A DNA stretch of 8,725 nt, taken from the NCBI GenBank assembly GCA_903911455.1, contig CAIWDQ010000231.1, positions 1 to 8,725 of the forward strand, given 5' to 3'. Below, one piece after another: positions 1 to 7,013 of this stretch (position 1 is the first letter of the stretch; each line of letters begins with the position of its first letter). Source of the DNA: an uncultured bacterium. Its GTDB lineage: Bacteria; Bacteroidota; Bacteroidia; Bacteroidales; JACABE01. The position numbers were made by a program, and so were the translations under genes. The notes under the pieces were generated by a model. It did no database searches. It worked only from the letters and a program-made list of their open reading frames with translations, and had not been told where the DNA came from.

Positions 1-21
1 CAAACTTAACATTAAAATTCA

Positions 22-43
22 CTTTAATTAATCTTTAATTAAT
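22..43. repeat. 11-bp tandem direct repeat upstream of the operon promoter
   Basis: The unit CTTTAATTAAT occurs twice back to back (22-32 and 33-43), with no mismatch and no spacer. It ends 32 bp before the -7 promoter element. It could be an UP-like AT-rich element or a binding site for a regulator with two-fold spacing of one helical turn. In DNA this AT-rich a short repeat can also arise by chance, so only the repeat itself is certain. Confidence 0.5.
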
Positions 44-48
44 GGCAA

Positions 49-60
49 CTTAATATTAAG
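49..60. promoter_or_regulatory. 12-bp perfect palindrome, possible operator
   Basis: CTTAATATTAAG reads identically on both strands. It ends 15 bp before the -7 element, so it covers the place where the -33 element of a Bacteroidota promoter would lie, and no TTTG-like -33 box is seen there. A regulator bound here could replace or block sigma contact. The site is AT-only except at its ends, so a chance palindrome is a real alternative. Confidence 0.3.
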
Positions 61-75
61 GTTAGATTCAGGAGA

Positions 76-83
76 TACTTTTG
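76..83 (+). promoter_or_regulatory. Bacteroidota-type -7 promoter element for the operon
   Basis: TACTTTTG matches the TAnnTTTG consensus used by the primary sigma factor of Bacteroidota. Transcription would be expected to start near 90, leaving a leader of only about a dozen bases before the ATG at 103. No clear -33 TTTG box is seen upstream. This is the only promoter-like element recognised before the eight-gene operon, whose internal junctions are too short for obvious further promoters. Confidence 0.6.
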
Positions 84-102
84 CAGACATAAATTATTTA
101 TT

Positions 103-1113
103 ATGGAAAGAAAAAAAATCTTATTTATTGGTGGTTCTTTAAACCAAACTACAATGATGCATAAAATATCAATGTATTTTCAGGAATACGATAATTATTT
201 TACACCATTTTATACCGAAGGAAGTCTTGAAATACTTGTTAAAAACGGTTTACTTGACTTTACAATATTAGCAGGTAGATTTAAAGAACAAACAGTAAAT
301 TATTTAAAGAAACATAATCTTAAAGTTGATTATAAAGGTAAAAGTTTTAACTACGATTTAGTATTCATAAGTCAGGATATACTTGTCCCAAATAATATTC
401 TTGGTAAAAAGATATTTTTAGTACAAGAAGGGATGACTGATCCTGAAAATATAATGTATCATTTAGTTAAAAACTTAAAGATGCCAAGATGGATTGCAAG
501 TACATCCACAAATGGTTTGTCGGATTGCTACGAATTATTCTTTGTAGCATCTGAAGGGTATAAAAATCTATTTATAAAAAAAGGAATTAATCCTGATAAA
601 ATAAGAGTTACAGGTATTCCTAATTTTGATAATTGTAAAGAGAATTTAATTAATGATTTTCCTTACAATGATTTTGTTTTAGTCGCAACATCTGATAGAA
701 GAGAGACATTAAATTATGAAAACAGGAATAAATTTATTTCAAATTCTAATGAAATAGCTAATGGGAGGCAACTTATTGTTAAACTTCATCCGAATGAAAA
801 TTTTGAAAGAGCTATTCGCGAAATAAAGAGGTTAGCACCTGAAGCAATAGTTTATACAAGCGGGAATATTAATCATATGATTGCTAATTGTGCTGTGTTA
901 ATTACAAAATATTCAACTGTAGTTTATGTTGGGATGGCACTTGGCAAAGAAGTCTATTCTGATTTTGATATTAATCATTTAAAAGAACTTTGTCCGATAC
1001 AAAATAATGGTCAGTCAGCAGAGAATATAGCTAAAATAGCTAAGGCACATTTAGAGTATGAGAATTTTAAATATTTAGGTGCTACTAATTTTAACTTCTT
1101 ATATCATAATTAA
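103..1113 (+). CDS. GT-B glycosyltransferase, putative CMP-ulosonic acid transferase
   Basis: This 336-residue soluble protein has no signal peptide or membrane segment. It shows a two-domain GT-B pattern: a beta-strand start (KKILFIGG, residues 4-11), a mid-protein VTGIPNFDN (169-177) and a C-terminal nucleotide-binding half. Three motifs fall in the order seen in bacterial sialyltransferases. QEG (108-110) resembles the D/E-D/E-G catalytic motif, KLHPNE (227-232) carries the HP motif that contacts CMP, and YST (270-272) sits where the S/T motif is found. The HP motif also occurs in KpsC/KpsS Kdo transferases and CDP-glycerol transferases, so those families are alternatives. Next to a cytidylyltransferase and a NeuB-type synthase, the likely job is transfer of the CMP-activated sugar to a glycan or protein at the cytoplasmic side. 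The ATG at 103 fits the promoter at 76-83. The stop overlaps the next start by one base. GT-B assignment is fairly secure; donor and acceptor are inferred. Confidence 0.7.
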   Translation: MERKKILFIGGSLNQTTMMHKISMYFQEYDNYFTPFYTEGSLEILVKNGLLDFTILAGRFKEQTVNYLKKHNLKVDYKGKSFNYDLVFISQDILVPNNILGKKIFLVQEGMTDPENIMYHLVKNLKMPRWIASTSTNGLSDCYELFFVASEGYKNLFIKKGINPDKIRVTGIPNFDNCKENLINDFPYNDFVLVATSDRRETLNYENRNKFISNSNEIANGRQLIVKLHPNENFERAIREIKRLAPEAIVYTSGNINHMIANCAVLITKYSTVVYVGMALGKEVYSDFDINHLKELCPIQNNGQSAENIAKIAKAHLEYENFKYLGATNFNFLYHN

Positions 1114-1910
1114 TGAATATTGTCACAGTAATTCAGGCAAGAACTACATCAACCAGATTAAACAGGAAGATATTATTGCCATTAGGTGATTCTAATATTC
1201 TAATTAAAATGATTGAAAGAGTTTTAACAGCAAATACTGTTAACAAATTAGTAGTTGCCACAACTACTGATCCTAAAGACGACGAAATAGAAATACATTG
1301 TAAAGAAATAGAAATCGATTGTTTCAGAGGACATCCTACAAATTGTTTGGATAGGCATTATCAAGTAGGTAAAAAATATAATGCTGATGCAATTGTGAAA
1401 ATACCTTCAGATTGTCCTTTAATAGATCCTTTAATAATAGACAGAGTCATTGGTAATTTCCTTGAGAATCCTACAAAATGGGATTACTATAGTAATCTTC
1501 ATCCAGCCACTTATCCAGATGGTAATGATGTTGAAGTTATGACAATGACTGCATTGGAGAAAGCATGGAAAAATGCAGATAAAGATTATGAAAAAGAACA
1601 TACAACCCCATACATTTGGGAACGTCCTAATGAATTTAGAATAGGAAATGTTAAAATTGAAGATGGGATTGATTACTCAACTATACTTAGGTGGACTTTA
1701 GATTATATTGAAGATTATTGGCTAATTACAACCATCTTTAATAATTTATACAAAGACAAGCCATACTTTGGAGTGTATGATATTATTAATTTATTAGAGA
1801 AAAATCCAGCCTTCAGGGATATAAACGAAAAACATTTAGGTAAATACTGGTATCAAAATAATCTTGATCAGTTAACCAATATTGATGAATATAAAGCAAA
1901 ATTAAAATAA
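1113..1910 (+). CDS. SpsF/NeuA-type cytidylyltransferase (CMP-sugar synthetase)
   Basis: This 265-residue protein belongs to the family named after SpsF, a GT-A-like Rossmann nucleotidyltransferase related to NeuA and KdsB. It has the N-terminal nucleotide-binding loop QARTTSTRLNRKIL (8-21), with the conserved R and K. Next come VVATTTDPKDDEI (47-59), the probable metal site PSDCPLIDP (98-106), GNDVEV (137-142), EHTTPYIWE (162-170) and LRWTLDYIED (192-201), which is typical of SpsF proteins. The expected reaction is CTP plus a free ulosonic acid giving CMP-sugar and pyrophosphate in the cytoplasm. The start is fixed by a TAATG overlap with the glycosyltransferase gene, which suggests coupled translation. 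SpsF-type enzymes often accompany NeuB-family synthases, as here. The nucleotide is inferred as CMP from the NeuB partner; the family name in databases (spore coat polysaccharide protein) says little about function. Confidence 0.85.
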   Translation: MNIVTVIQARTTSTRLNRKILLPLGDSNILIKMIERVLTANTVNKLVVATTTDPKDDEIEIHCKEIEIDCFRGHPTNCLDRHYQVGKKYNADAIVKIPSDCPLIDPLIIDRVIGNFLENPTKWDYYSNLHPATYPDGNDVEVMTMTALEKAWKNADKDYEKEHTTPYIWERPNEFRIGNVKIEDGIDYSTILRWTLDYIEDYWLITTIFNNLYKDKPYFGVYDIINLLEKNPAFRDINEKHLGKYWYQNNLDQLTNIDEYKAKLK

Positions 1911-1920
1911 ACATTTAGAC

Positions 1921-3891
1921 ATGGATTTAATAAAGAAACAAGAATTTGATAAAATAAAAAACATAGACATTTCTGTTTATGATAAACTTGAATTGATCGC
2001 AGAGATGTGTAGATACAACACATTAGTTGCAGTTAAAAAAGCAGGTTCAGGACATTTAGGTTCAAGTTTAAGTTCAATGGATATTGTAGTTTGGTTATAT
2101 TACAATGAAATGAATTTACTAGAAGTTGGAATAGATAATCCAGACAGAGATATATATTTTTCTTCAAAGGGACATGATGTTCCGGGACAATATGCAGTAT
2201 TACATTCTTTAGGAATTTTAAGTGATGAAAAACTATTAAACCTAAGAAGACTTAATGGTATTGATGGACATCCTGATATTGGTATTCCAGGCATTGAAGC
2301 TAACTCAGGTTCGTTAGGGATGGGTATATCAAAAGCAAAAGGAATGGCATGGGCAAAGGAATATCAAAAGTTTAAAGGCCATGTATATGTTATGACTGGT
2401 GATGGCGAATTTCAGGAAGGACAAAACTTTGAAGCTTTACAAACATCAGTACAACAAAAGATATATGGATTTACAGTTATAATGGATCATAACAAAGTTC
2501 AATCTGATAAATTAATTGAAGAGATAGTTTCATTAGGTAATTTAGATGAAAAATTAGCCTCTTTTGGATGGGAAGTTTTTAGGATAGATGGAAATGATTA
2601 TAAAAGCATAGAAGAAGCAATTAAATTTAGGAAAAATCATCCTGATAAAAATGTATTTATTATAGCAGATACTATTAAAGGGAAAGGTGTTTCTTTTATG
2701 GAGCATACTCAAGCTTTAGAAACCGGTAATGGATTATATCCTTGGCATGCCGGAGCTCCTGATGATATTAACTTTGAGAAAGCAATTACGGAAATTAAAG
2801 AAAGAATTATTAAATTAGAATCTAGTCATAATATAATTCCAATAATTTATACTGATATTGCAGAGATTTCAAATAACTATGAAACTAAAACACATTTAAA
2901 TTCATTAGGAGAACCAATAAGTGAAGCAGCTATTAACAATCACAAATCTAATGTTACTTCCGAATATATTGTTGAAGCTTATGGAAAAGCTTTAGTAAAT
3001 GCAGGAATGTTTCATCCTGAATTAATAGTATTAGATGCTGATTTATCATCAGATTGTCGTTTAAGAGGTTTTGAAAACAACATAACAGAACAATTTATTG
3101 AGAATGGAATAGCTGAACAGGACATGGTTTCAATGGCTGGTGGTTTAGCAAGGTTAGGTTTATTACCGATAGTAAATTCTTTTGCCAGTTTCTTAGCATC
3201 AAGAGCAAATGAACAGATATATAATAATGCTACTGAGAAGACTAAAATCATATACGGATTTCATTTTGCAGGATTAATTCCTGCCGGTCCGGGAAAATCT
3301 CATCAAAGTATAAGAGATATATCATTAATTGGGGCATTGCCTAATGTTGAAATATTACAACCTTGTAACCCAATAGAAACAACATTGGTTTTTGACTATT
3401 GTGTTAAAACTTCAAAACAAAATTGTGTTATCAGAATGAATATTAGTCCATCGCCAAGACAACTTCAATTACCTAATAACTATATGCTCACTTATGGAAA
3501 AGGTGTGTCTTTAAATCATGGAAATGATGCAGTTTTGTTTGGATATGGTCCTGTAATGTTGAATGAAGCTCTTATTGCAAGTGACTTATTACAAAAAGAA
3601 GGTTTTGGATTAAATGTAATAAATATGCCATGGTTAAATAGAGTAGATATTCAATGGTTAAAGAGCGTTATTGAAAATCATAAGCACATTTATGTACTAG
3701 AAGATCATTCAATTGTTGGTGGTTTAGGCGACTTTTTACTATCAAAACTAGTTGAAAACAATATACTGGATAACAGAAGTTTTGTTAAGTTTGGAGTAGA
3801 AGGTTATCCTGCTTGTGGCACACCAATTGAAGCTTTAAATTTTCATAGGATTGATGGGATTTCATTAGCAAAAAGGATTTTAACAAAATAA
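1921..3891 (+). CDS. Full-length transketolase-like ThDP enzyme
   Basis: This 656-residue protein carries all three transketolase parts: PP domain (about 20-300), Pyr domain (about 345-510) and C-terminal domain (about 530-656). Visible motifs are AGSGHLGSS (41-49), SKGHDVPGQYA (82-92), the ThDP/Mg motif starting GDGEFQEG (160-167) and ending at N191, the catalytic glutamate E399 in GIAEQDM (397-403), and HQSIRDI (461-467). All look intact, so the enzyme should be active in two-carbon ketol transfer. The stretch at about 300-345 looks like a loose linker, as if two half-size transketolase subunits had been joined. Position inside a CMP-sugar operon, between the cytidylyltransferase and a putative anomerase, argues for a dedicated role: making or extending the aldose or ketose precursor of the ulosonic acid rather than serving the pentose phosphate pathway. 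Donor and acceptor are unknown. A housekeeping role is possible but less likely given the 8-10 bp gene spacing. Confidence 0.85.
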   Translation: MDLIKKQEFDKIKNIDISVYDKLELIAEMCRYNTLVAVKKAGSGHLGSSLSSMDIVVWLYYNEMNLLEVGIDNPDRDIYFSSKGHDVPGQYAVLHSLGILSDEKLLNLRRLNGIDGHPDIGIPGIEANSGSLGMGISKAKGMAWAKEYQKFKGHVYVMTGDGEFQEGQNFEALQTSVQQKIYGFTVIMDHNKVQSDKLIEEIVSLGNLDEKLASFGWEVFRIDGNDYKSIEEAIKFRKNHPDKNVFIIADTIKGKGVSFMEHTQALETGNGLYPWHAGAPDDINFEKAITEIKERIIKLESSHNIIPIIYTDIAEISNNYETKTHLNSLGEPISEAAINNHKSNVTSEYIVEAYGKALVNAGMFHPELIVLDADLSSDCRLRGFENNITEQFIENGIAEQDMVSMAGGLARLGLLPIVNSFASFLASRANEQIYNNATEKTKIIYGFHFAGLIPAGPGKSHQSIRDISLIGALPNVEILQPCNPIETTLVFDYCVKTSKQNCVIRMNISPSPRQLQLPNNYMLTYGKGVSLNHGNDAVLFGYGPVMLNEALIASDLLQKEGFGLNVINMPWLNRVDIQWLKSVIENHKHIYVLEDHSIVGGLGDFLLSKLVENNILDNRSFVKFGVEGYPACGTPIEALNFHRIDGISLAKRILTK

Positions 3892-3899
3892 TTAAAAAC

Positions 3900-4361
3900 A
3901 TGATTCTATCTAATCTATCAGATACTAAAAATTATACTTACCTAAATACAAGTTTTAGAAAAGCGTTGAATTTTTTAAAAAAGAATGATTTCTCAAAATT
4001 TATAAATGGGAGATATGAAATTGATGGAGATAGAATTTATGCAATGGTAAATGAATATAATCCGAAGACATTTGAAGATATATTATGGGAAGCTCACGAT
4101 CAATATGCAGACATACATTATATATGTGTAGGCGAAGAAAGAATAGGTATTTCAGATATAAACAAATTAGAAAAAATTAGCGAATATATACCTGAAAAAG
4201 ATGCAACATTTTATAAAGGAACAGGTCAATTTATATCTTTAAAGAAAGGAGAATTCATGATAATTTTCCCAAAAGAACCTCATGTTACAGGTCTGGTTTC
4301 AGAATTAGTTACAAAAATAAAAAAAATAGTTGTTAAAGTAAGAATTTATAACGAAAAATAA
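3900..4361 (+). CDS. YhcH/YjgK/YiaL family protein, putative sugar anomerase
   Basis: This 153-residue cytosolic beta-sandwich protein is of the YhcH/YjgK/YiaL (EbgC, DUF386) family and has the family's usual length. Diagnostic stretches are WEAHDQYADIHYICVGEE (63-80), with the probable metal-binding residues E64, H66, D71 and H73; the second-half motif FPKEPHVTG (123-131), with H128; and the closing strand KKIVVKVRI (141-149). E. coli YhcH (NanQ) speeds anomer interconversion of N-acetylneuraminate and sits in a catabolic nan operon. Here the gene lies in what looks like a biosynthetic operon, 8 bp after the transketolase and 1 bp before the aminotransferase-like gene. It may open or invert the ring of a precursor sugar or of the ulosonic acid before CMP attachment. 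Family membership is clear; the anomerase role is transferred from NanQ and not proven for this protein. Confidence 0.85.
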   Translation: MILSNLSDTKNYTYLNTSFRKALNFLKKNDFSKFINGRYEIDGDRIYAMVNEYNPKTFEDILWEAHDQYADIHYICVGEERIGISDINKLEKISEYIPEKDATFYKGTGQFISLKKGEFMIIFPKEPHVTGLVSELVTKIKKIVVKVRIYNEK

Positions 4362-4362
4362 T

Positions 4363-5697
4363 ATGCCAAATAAAATTATCTTTAATTCACAGTATCCAAT
4401 AATAACTGAATCAGAAGATTTATATCTAAGGTCTGAGGGGTTAATTCCTGCTCATACACAAACTATGGCAAAAGGTCCATCACAGTATGTTAATGGTATT
4501 TCACCAAAATTTATTAAAAGAGGGAGAGGAGCCCATGTATGGGATGTAGATAATAATGAATATTTAGACTACAACATGGCAATTGGGCCCATTTCTTTAG
4601 GCTATGCTTATCCTAAAACTGATAATGCAATTATAGCTCAATTAAAAGATGGAATAACTTTCTCAATGATGCATCCATTAGAAGTAGAAGTTGCTGAAAT
4701 GTTAAGAGAAATTATACCTAATGCCGAATCGGTAAGGTATAGTAAAAGTGGTGCAGATGTTACTAGTGCAGCAATAAGAGTTGCAAGAGCTTATACAGGG
4801 AAAAATAAAATTTTATGTTGCGGATATCATGGCTGGCACGATTGGTATGTAAGTACTATTGCACGTAATGCAGGGATTCCTCAAGCTGTAAAAGACTTGA
4901 CATTTACTTTTAATTATAATGATATTGATTCGGTAAGACGTTCAATTGATGATGATACTGCTGCAATTATATTAGAACCTGTTGTTTTTGATGAACCTAA
5001 AAATAACTTCTTACATGAGTTAGCAGCTTTTTGTAAAGAAAAAAATATCTTATTGATATTTGATGAAATGTGGACAGGTTTTAGGATGGCTTTAGGTGGA
5101 GCACAGGAATATTTTGGAATTACTCCTGATTTGGCTACTTATTCTAAAGCTATTGCTAATGGCATGCCATTAGCAATTTTAACTGGCAAGAAAGAAATCA
5201 TGAATTTATTTGATACTGATGTTTTCTTCTTCAATACATTTGGTGGAGAAGCTTTATCATTAGCTGCTGCTAAAGCAACAATTGAGGAAATGAAAGAAAA
5301 AGATGTTATTAATTATATACATTCTAAAGGTAGTATTCTTATTGAAGGTATCAAAAAAATCATTTACAATTTAGATATTGATTACATAGAAGTAAAAGGT
5401 TATCCTTTCCGTTCTTTAATCAACTTTAAAGAATCAGCAGGTGACCCTTTATTACAAAAGTCTTTTGTTCAACAGGAAATGTTTAAAAGAGGAATCTTAT
5501 GGTCGGGATTTCATAATATAAGTTTCTCTCACACTGATATGGATATTGAATATACTTTAAGTGTTTATGAAGAAATATTACCAATGTTAAAAAATGTAAT
5601 TGTAAATAATGAATTAGCTTCTTCAATCAAAGGTATTCCTGTTCAACCTGTTTTCAGAAAAACTTCAGATTTTAATACTAAACCAGTAACGAAATAA
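4363..5697 (+). CDS. Class III PLP enzyme, glutamate-1-semialdehyde aminomutase-like
   Basis: This 444-residue fold-type I PLP enzyme belongs to aminotransferase class III and most resembles glutamate-1-semialdehyde 2,1-aminomutases. It has the entry segment RGAHVWDVDNNEYLDY (55-70), phosphate-binding SKSGADVTSAAIR (127-139), YHGWHDWY (155-162, cofactor ring stacking), LEPVVFDEP (204-212), FDEMWTGFR (233-241, D234 pairing with the pyridine nitrogen), the Schiff-base lysine K262 in YSKAIANGMPL (260-270) and FNTFGGEALSLAAA (290-303). No active-site residue appears lost. The heme enzyme HemL is unlikely, because the gene sits among sugar-nucleotide genes and no other tetrapyrrole gene is present. 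It probably installs an amino group on a keto- or aldo-sugar (phosphate), or shifts it between neighbouring carbons, before condensation with PEP. The transketolase product is an attractive keto substrate, but this is inference. It is separated from its neighbours by only 1 and 3 bp. Confidence 0.8.
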   Translation: MPNKIIFNSQYPIITESEDLYLRSEGLIPAHTQTMAKGPSQYVNGISPKFIKRGRGAHVWDVDNNEYLDYNMAIGPISLGYAYPKTDNAIIAQLKDGITFSMMHPLEVEVAEMLREIIPNAESVRYSKSGADVTSAAIRVARAYTGKNKILCCGYHGWHDWYVSTIARNAGIPQAVKDLTFTFNYNDIDSVRRSIDDDTAAIILEPVVFDEPKNNFLHELAAFCKEKNILLIFDEMWTGFRMALGGAQEYFGITPDLATYSKAIANGMPLAILTGKKEIMNLFDTDVFFFNTFGGEALSLAAAKATIEEMKEKDVINYIHSKGSILIEGIKKIIYNLDIDYIEVKGYPFRSLINFKESAGDPLLQKSFVQQEMFKRGILWSGFHNISFSHTDMDIEYTLSVYEEILPMLKNVIVNNELASSIKGIPVQPVFRKTSDFNTKPVTK

Positions 5698-5700
5698 TAT

Positions 5701-6486
5701 ATGAATAGGTTTTCGTTAGAAGGGAAAGTAGCAATAGTTACAGGTTCATCAGGACTTATTGGGAAAGCTTTTTGTGATGCATTAAAAGAAGCCCGAGCCA
5801 TTGTAGTTGCTGCTGACATTAATGCTAATGATGATATAAAAAAGGATTATTATTTTCATTATACAGATATTACTAATGAAGATTCTGTTAAAGAACTATC
5901 AGACACTATTATTAATAAGTATGGTAAGATAGATATACTTGTTAATAATGCTGCTATTAATGATATGTTTGAAGACCCTAAAGCTACTTTGGAATTATCT
6001 AAATTCGAAAACTATCCTTTAGAACTATGGGAAAAGTCATTAAAAGTAAACCTTACAGGAACATTTATTTGTTCTAAAATCATAGGTAAACAGATGCTTC
6101 AAAATAAAAAAGGAAGCATTATTAATATTGCTTCAACTTATGGTATTAATGCCCCTGACCAGAGTTTATATATTAATGAAGCTGGCGAACAAATGTTTTT
6201 TAAACCTCCTGCATATTCGGTTACTAAAGGTGGAGTAATTATGCTTACTAAGTTCCTTGCTGCTTATTGGGGCAAAAGTGGTATAAGAGTTAACACACTT
6301 ACTCCCGGCGGCGTTGAAAACGGTCAAGATGACTTCTTTATTAATAAATATTCTAATAAAACACCTTTAAATCGTATGGCTTCAGTTGAAGATTACAAAG
6401 GAGCTATAGTATTCCTAGCTTCTGATGCTTCATCATATATGACAGGTGCTAATTTAATTGTTGATGGAGGATGGACAGCATGGTAA
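5701..6486 (+). CDS. PtmA-like short-chain dehydrogenase/reductase
   Basis: This 261-residue classical SDR has the cofactor loop TGSSGLIG (14-21), D39 after the second strand (suggesting NAD(H) over NADP(H)), NNAA (82-85), N117, S145 and the catalytic Y172-x-x-x-K176 pair in YSVTK. It ends with the usual DGGWTAW. Between the catalytic serine and tyrosine there is an extended segment (about 147-171, including YGINAP and a stretch with FFKPP) that resembles PtmA, the dehydrogenase of Campylobacter flagellin glycosylation loci. The catalytic tetrad is complete, so it should oxidise or reduce a hydroxyl/keto group of a sugar intermediate in the cytoplasm. Paired with the PLP enzyme just upstream, it could create the carbonyl that is aminated or reduce one afterwards. 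The substrate cannot be told from sequence. Its last codons overlap possible starts of the phosphatase gene. Confidence 0.85.
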   Translation: MNRFSLEGKVAIVTGSSGLIGKAFCDALKEARAIVVAADINANDDIKKDYYFHYTDITNEDSVKELSDTIINKYGKIDILVNNAAINDMFEDPKATLELSKFENYPLELWEKSLKVNLTGTFICSKIIGKQMLQNKKGSIINIASTYGINAPDQSLYINEAGEQMFFKPPAYSVTKGGVIMLTKFLAAYWGKSGIRVNTLTPGGVENGQDDFFINKYSNKTPLNRMASVEDYKGAIVFLASDASSYMTGANLIVDGGWTAW

Positions 6487-7001
6487 TGAAGAGTGTTTTA
6501 AGCATGGTAGTCATTGAGAAAGCTAAGAAAGTTAAATTGCTTATCACTGATTGTGACGGTGTATTGACTGATGGTGGTGTTTATTATTCCATTAATGGAG
6601 AAGAAATGAAAAGGTTTTCATTAAGAGATGGAATGGGGACTGAGCGTTTAAGGAAATATGTTAATGTAGATACCGGAATTGTTACAGGGGAGAACTCTAT
6701 AATTGTTAGAAGAAGAGCAACAAAATTAGATATTAAAGAACTATATTTAAATATTAAAGATAAAGTTAAATGTGTGAATGAAATTTGCCAAAAGCTTAAT
6801 CTTGACCTTTCGGAGATAGCATATATTGGTGATGATACCAACGATTTGGAAATTATGAAACTTGTTGGGTTATCTGCTTGCCCAAGTGATGCGATTTCAT
6901 TTGTAAAGGAAATTGCTGACTATATTACAGAAAATAAAGGTGGAAATGGTGCTTATAGAGAGTTTGCAGAACTAATTATTGATGCAAAATTAAATCATTA
7001 A
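6486..7001 (+). CDS. KdsC-like HAD phosphatase
   Basis: This C0-type HAD phosphatase is close in size and motifs to KdsC (Kdo-8-phosphate phosphatase). With the start at 6486 it has 171 residues. Motif I is TDCDGVLTDG (21-30, nucleophile D22 and acid/base D24), motif II is T67 in VTGEN, the motif III lysine is probably K93, and motif IV is GDDTNDL (115-121). The C-terminal GGNGAYREF (152-160) matches the GGxGAxRE tail that reaches into a neighbouring active site in KdsC tetramers. In-frame ATGs lie at 6471, 6480, 6486 and 6504. The ATG at 6486 is preferred because it forms the same TAATG overlap seen at 1111-1115. The expected role is removing phosphate from the ulosonic acid phosphate made by the NeuB-type enzyme encoded just downstream. 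That implies a phosphorylated aldose acceptor. Family call is firm; substrate is inferred. Confidence 0.88.
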   Translation: MKSVLSMVVIEKAKKVKLLITDCDGVLTDGGVYYSINGEEMKRFSLRDGMGTERLRKYVNVDTGIVTGENSIIVRRRATKLDIKELYLNIKDKVKCVNEICQKLNLDLSEIAYIGDDTNDLEIMKLVGLSACPSDAISFVKEIADYITENKGGNGAYREFAELIIDAKLNH

Positions 7002-7013
7002 TAAAAATATTAT

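Noticed and set aside
69..74. CAGGAG as a Shine-Dalgarno sequence for the first gene
   Set aside because: It ends about 28 bases before the ATG at 103 and lies upstream of the -7 promoter element, so it would not be in the transcript.
2100..3251. Two open minus-strand frames (2100-2294 and 3012-3251) inside the transketolase gene
   Set aside because: They lie wholly opposite conserved transketolase motifs, resemble no protein family and have no promoter; they are shadows of the real gene.
4363..5697. Heme pathway glutamate-1-semialdehyde aminomutase (HemL)
   Set aside because: Motifs are shared, but all neighbours are sugar and CMP-sugar enzymes and no other tetrapyrrole gene is present; a sugar role fits better.
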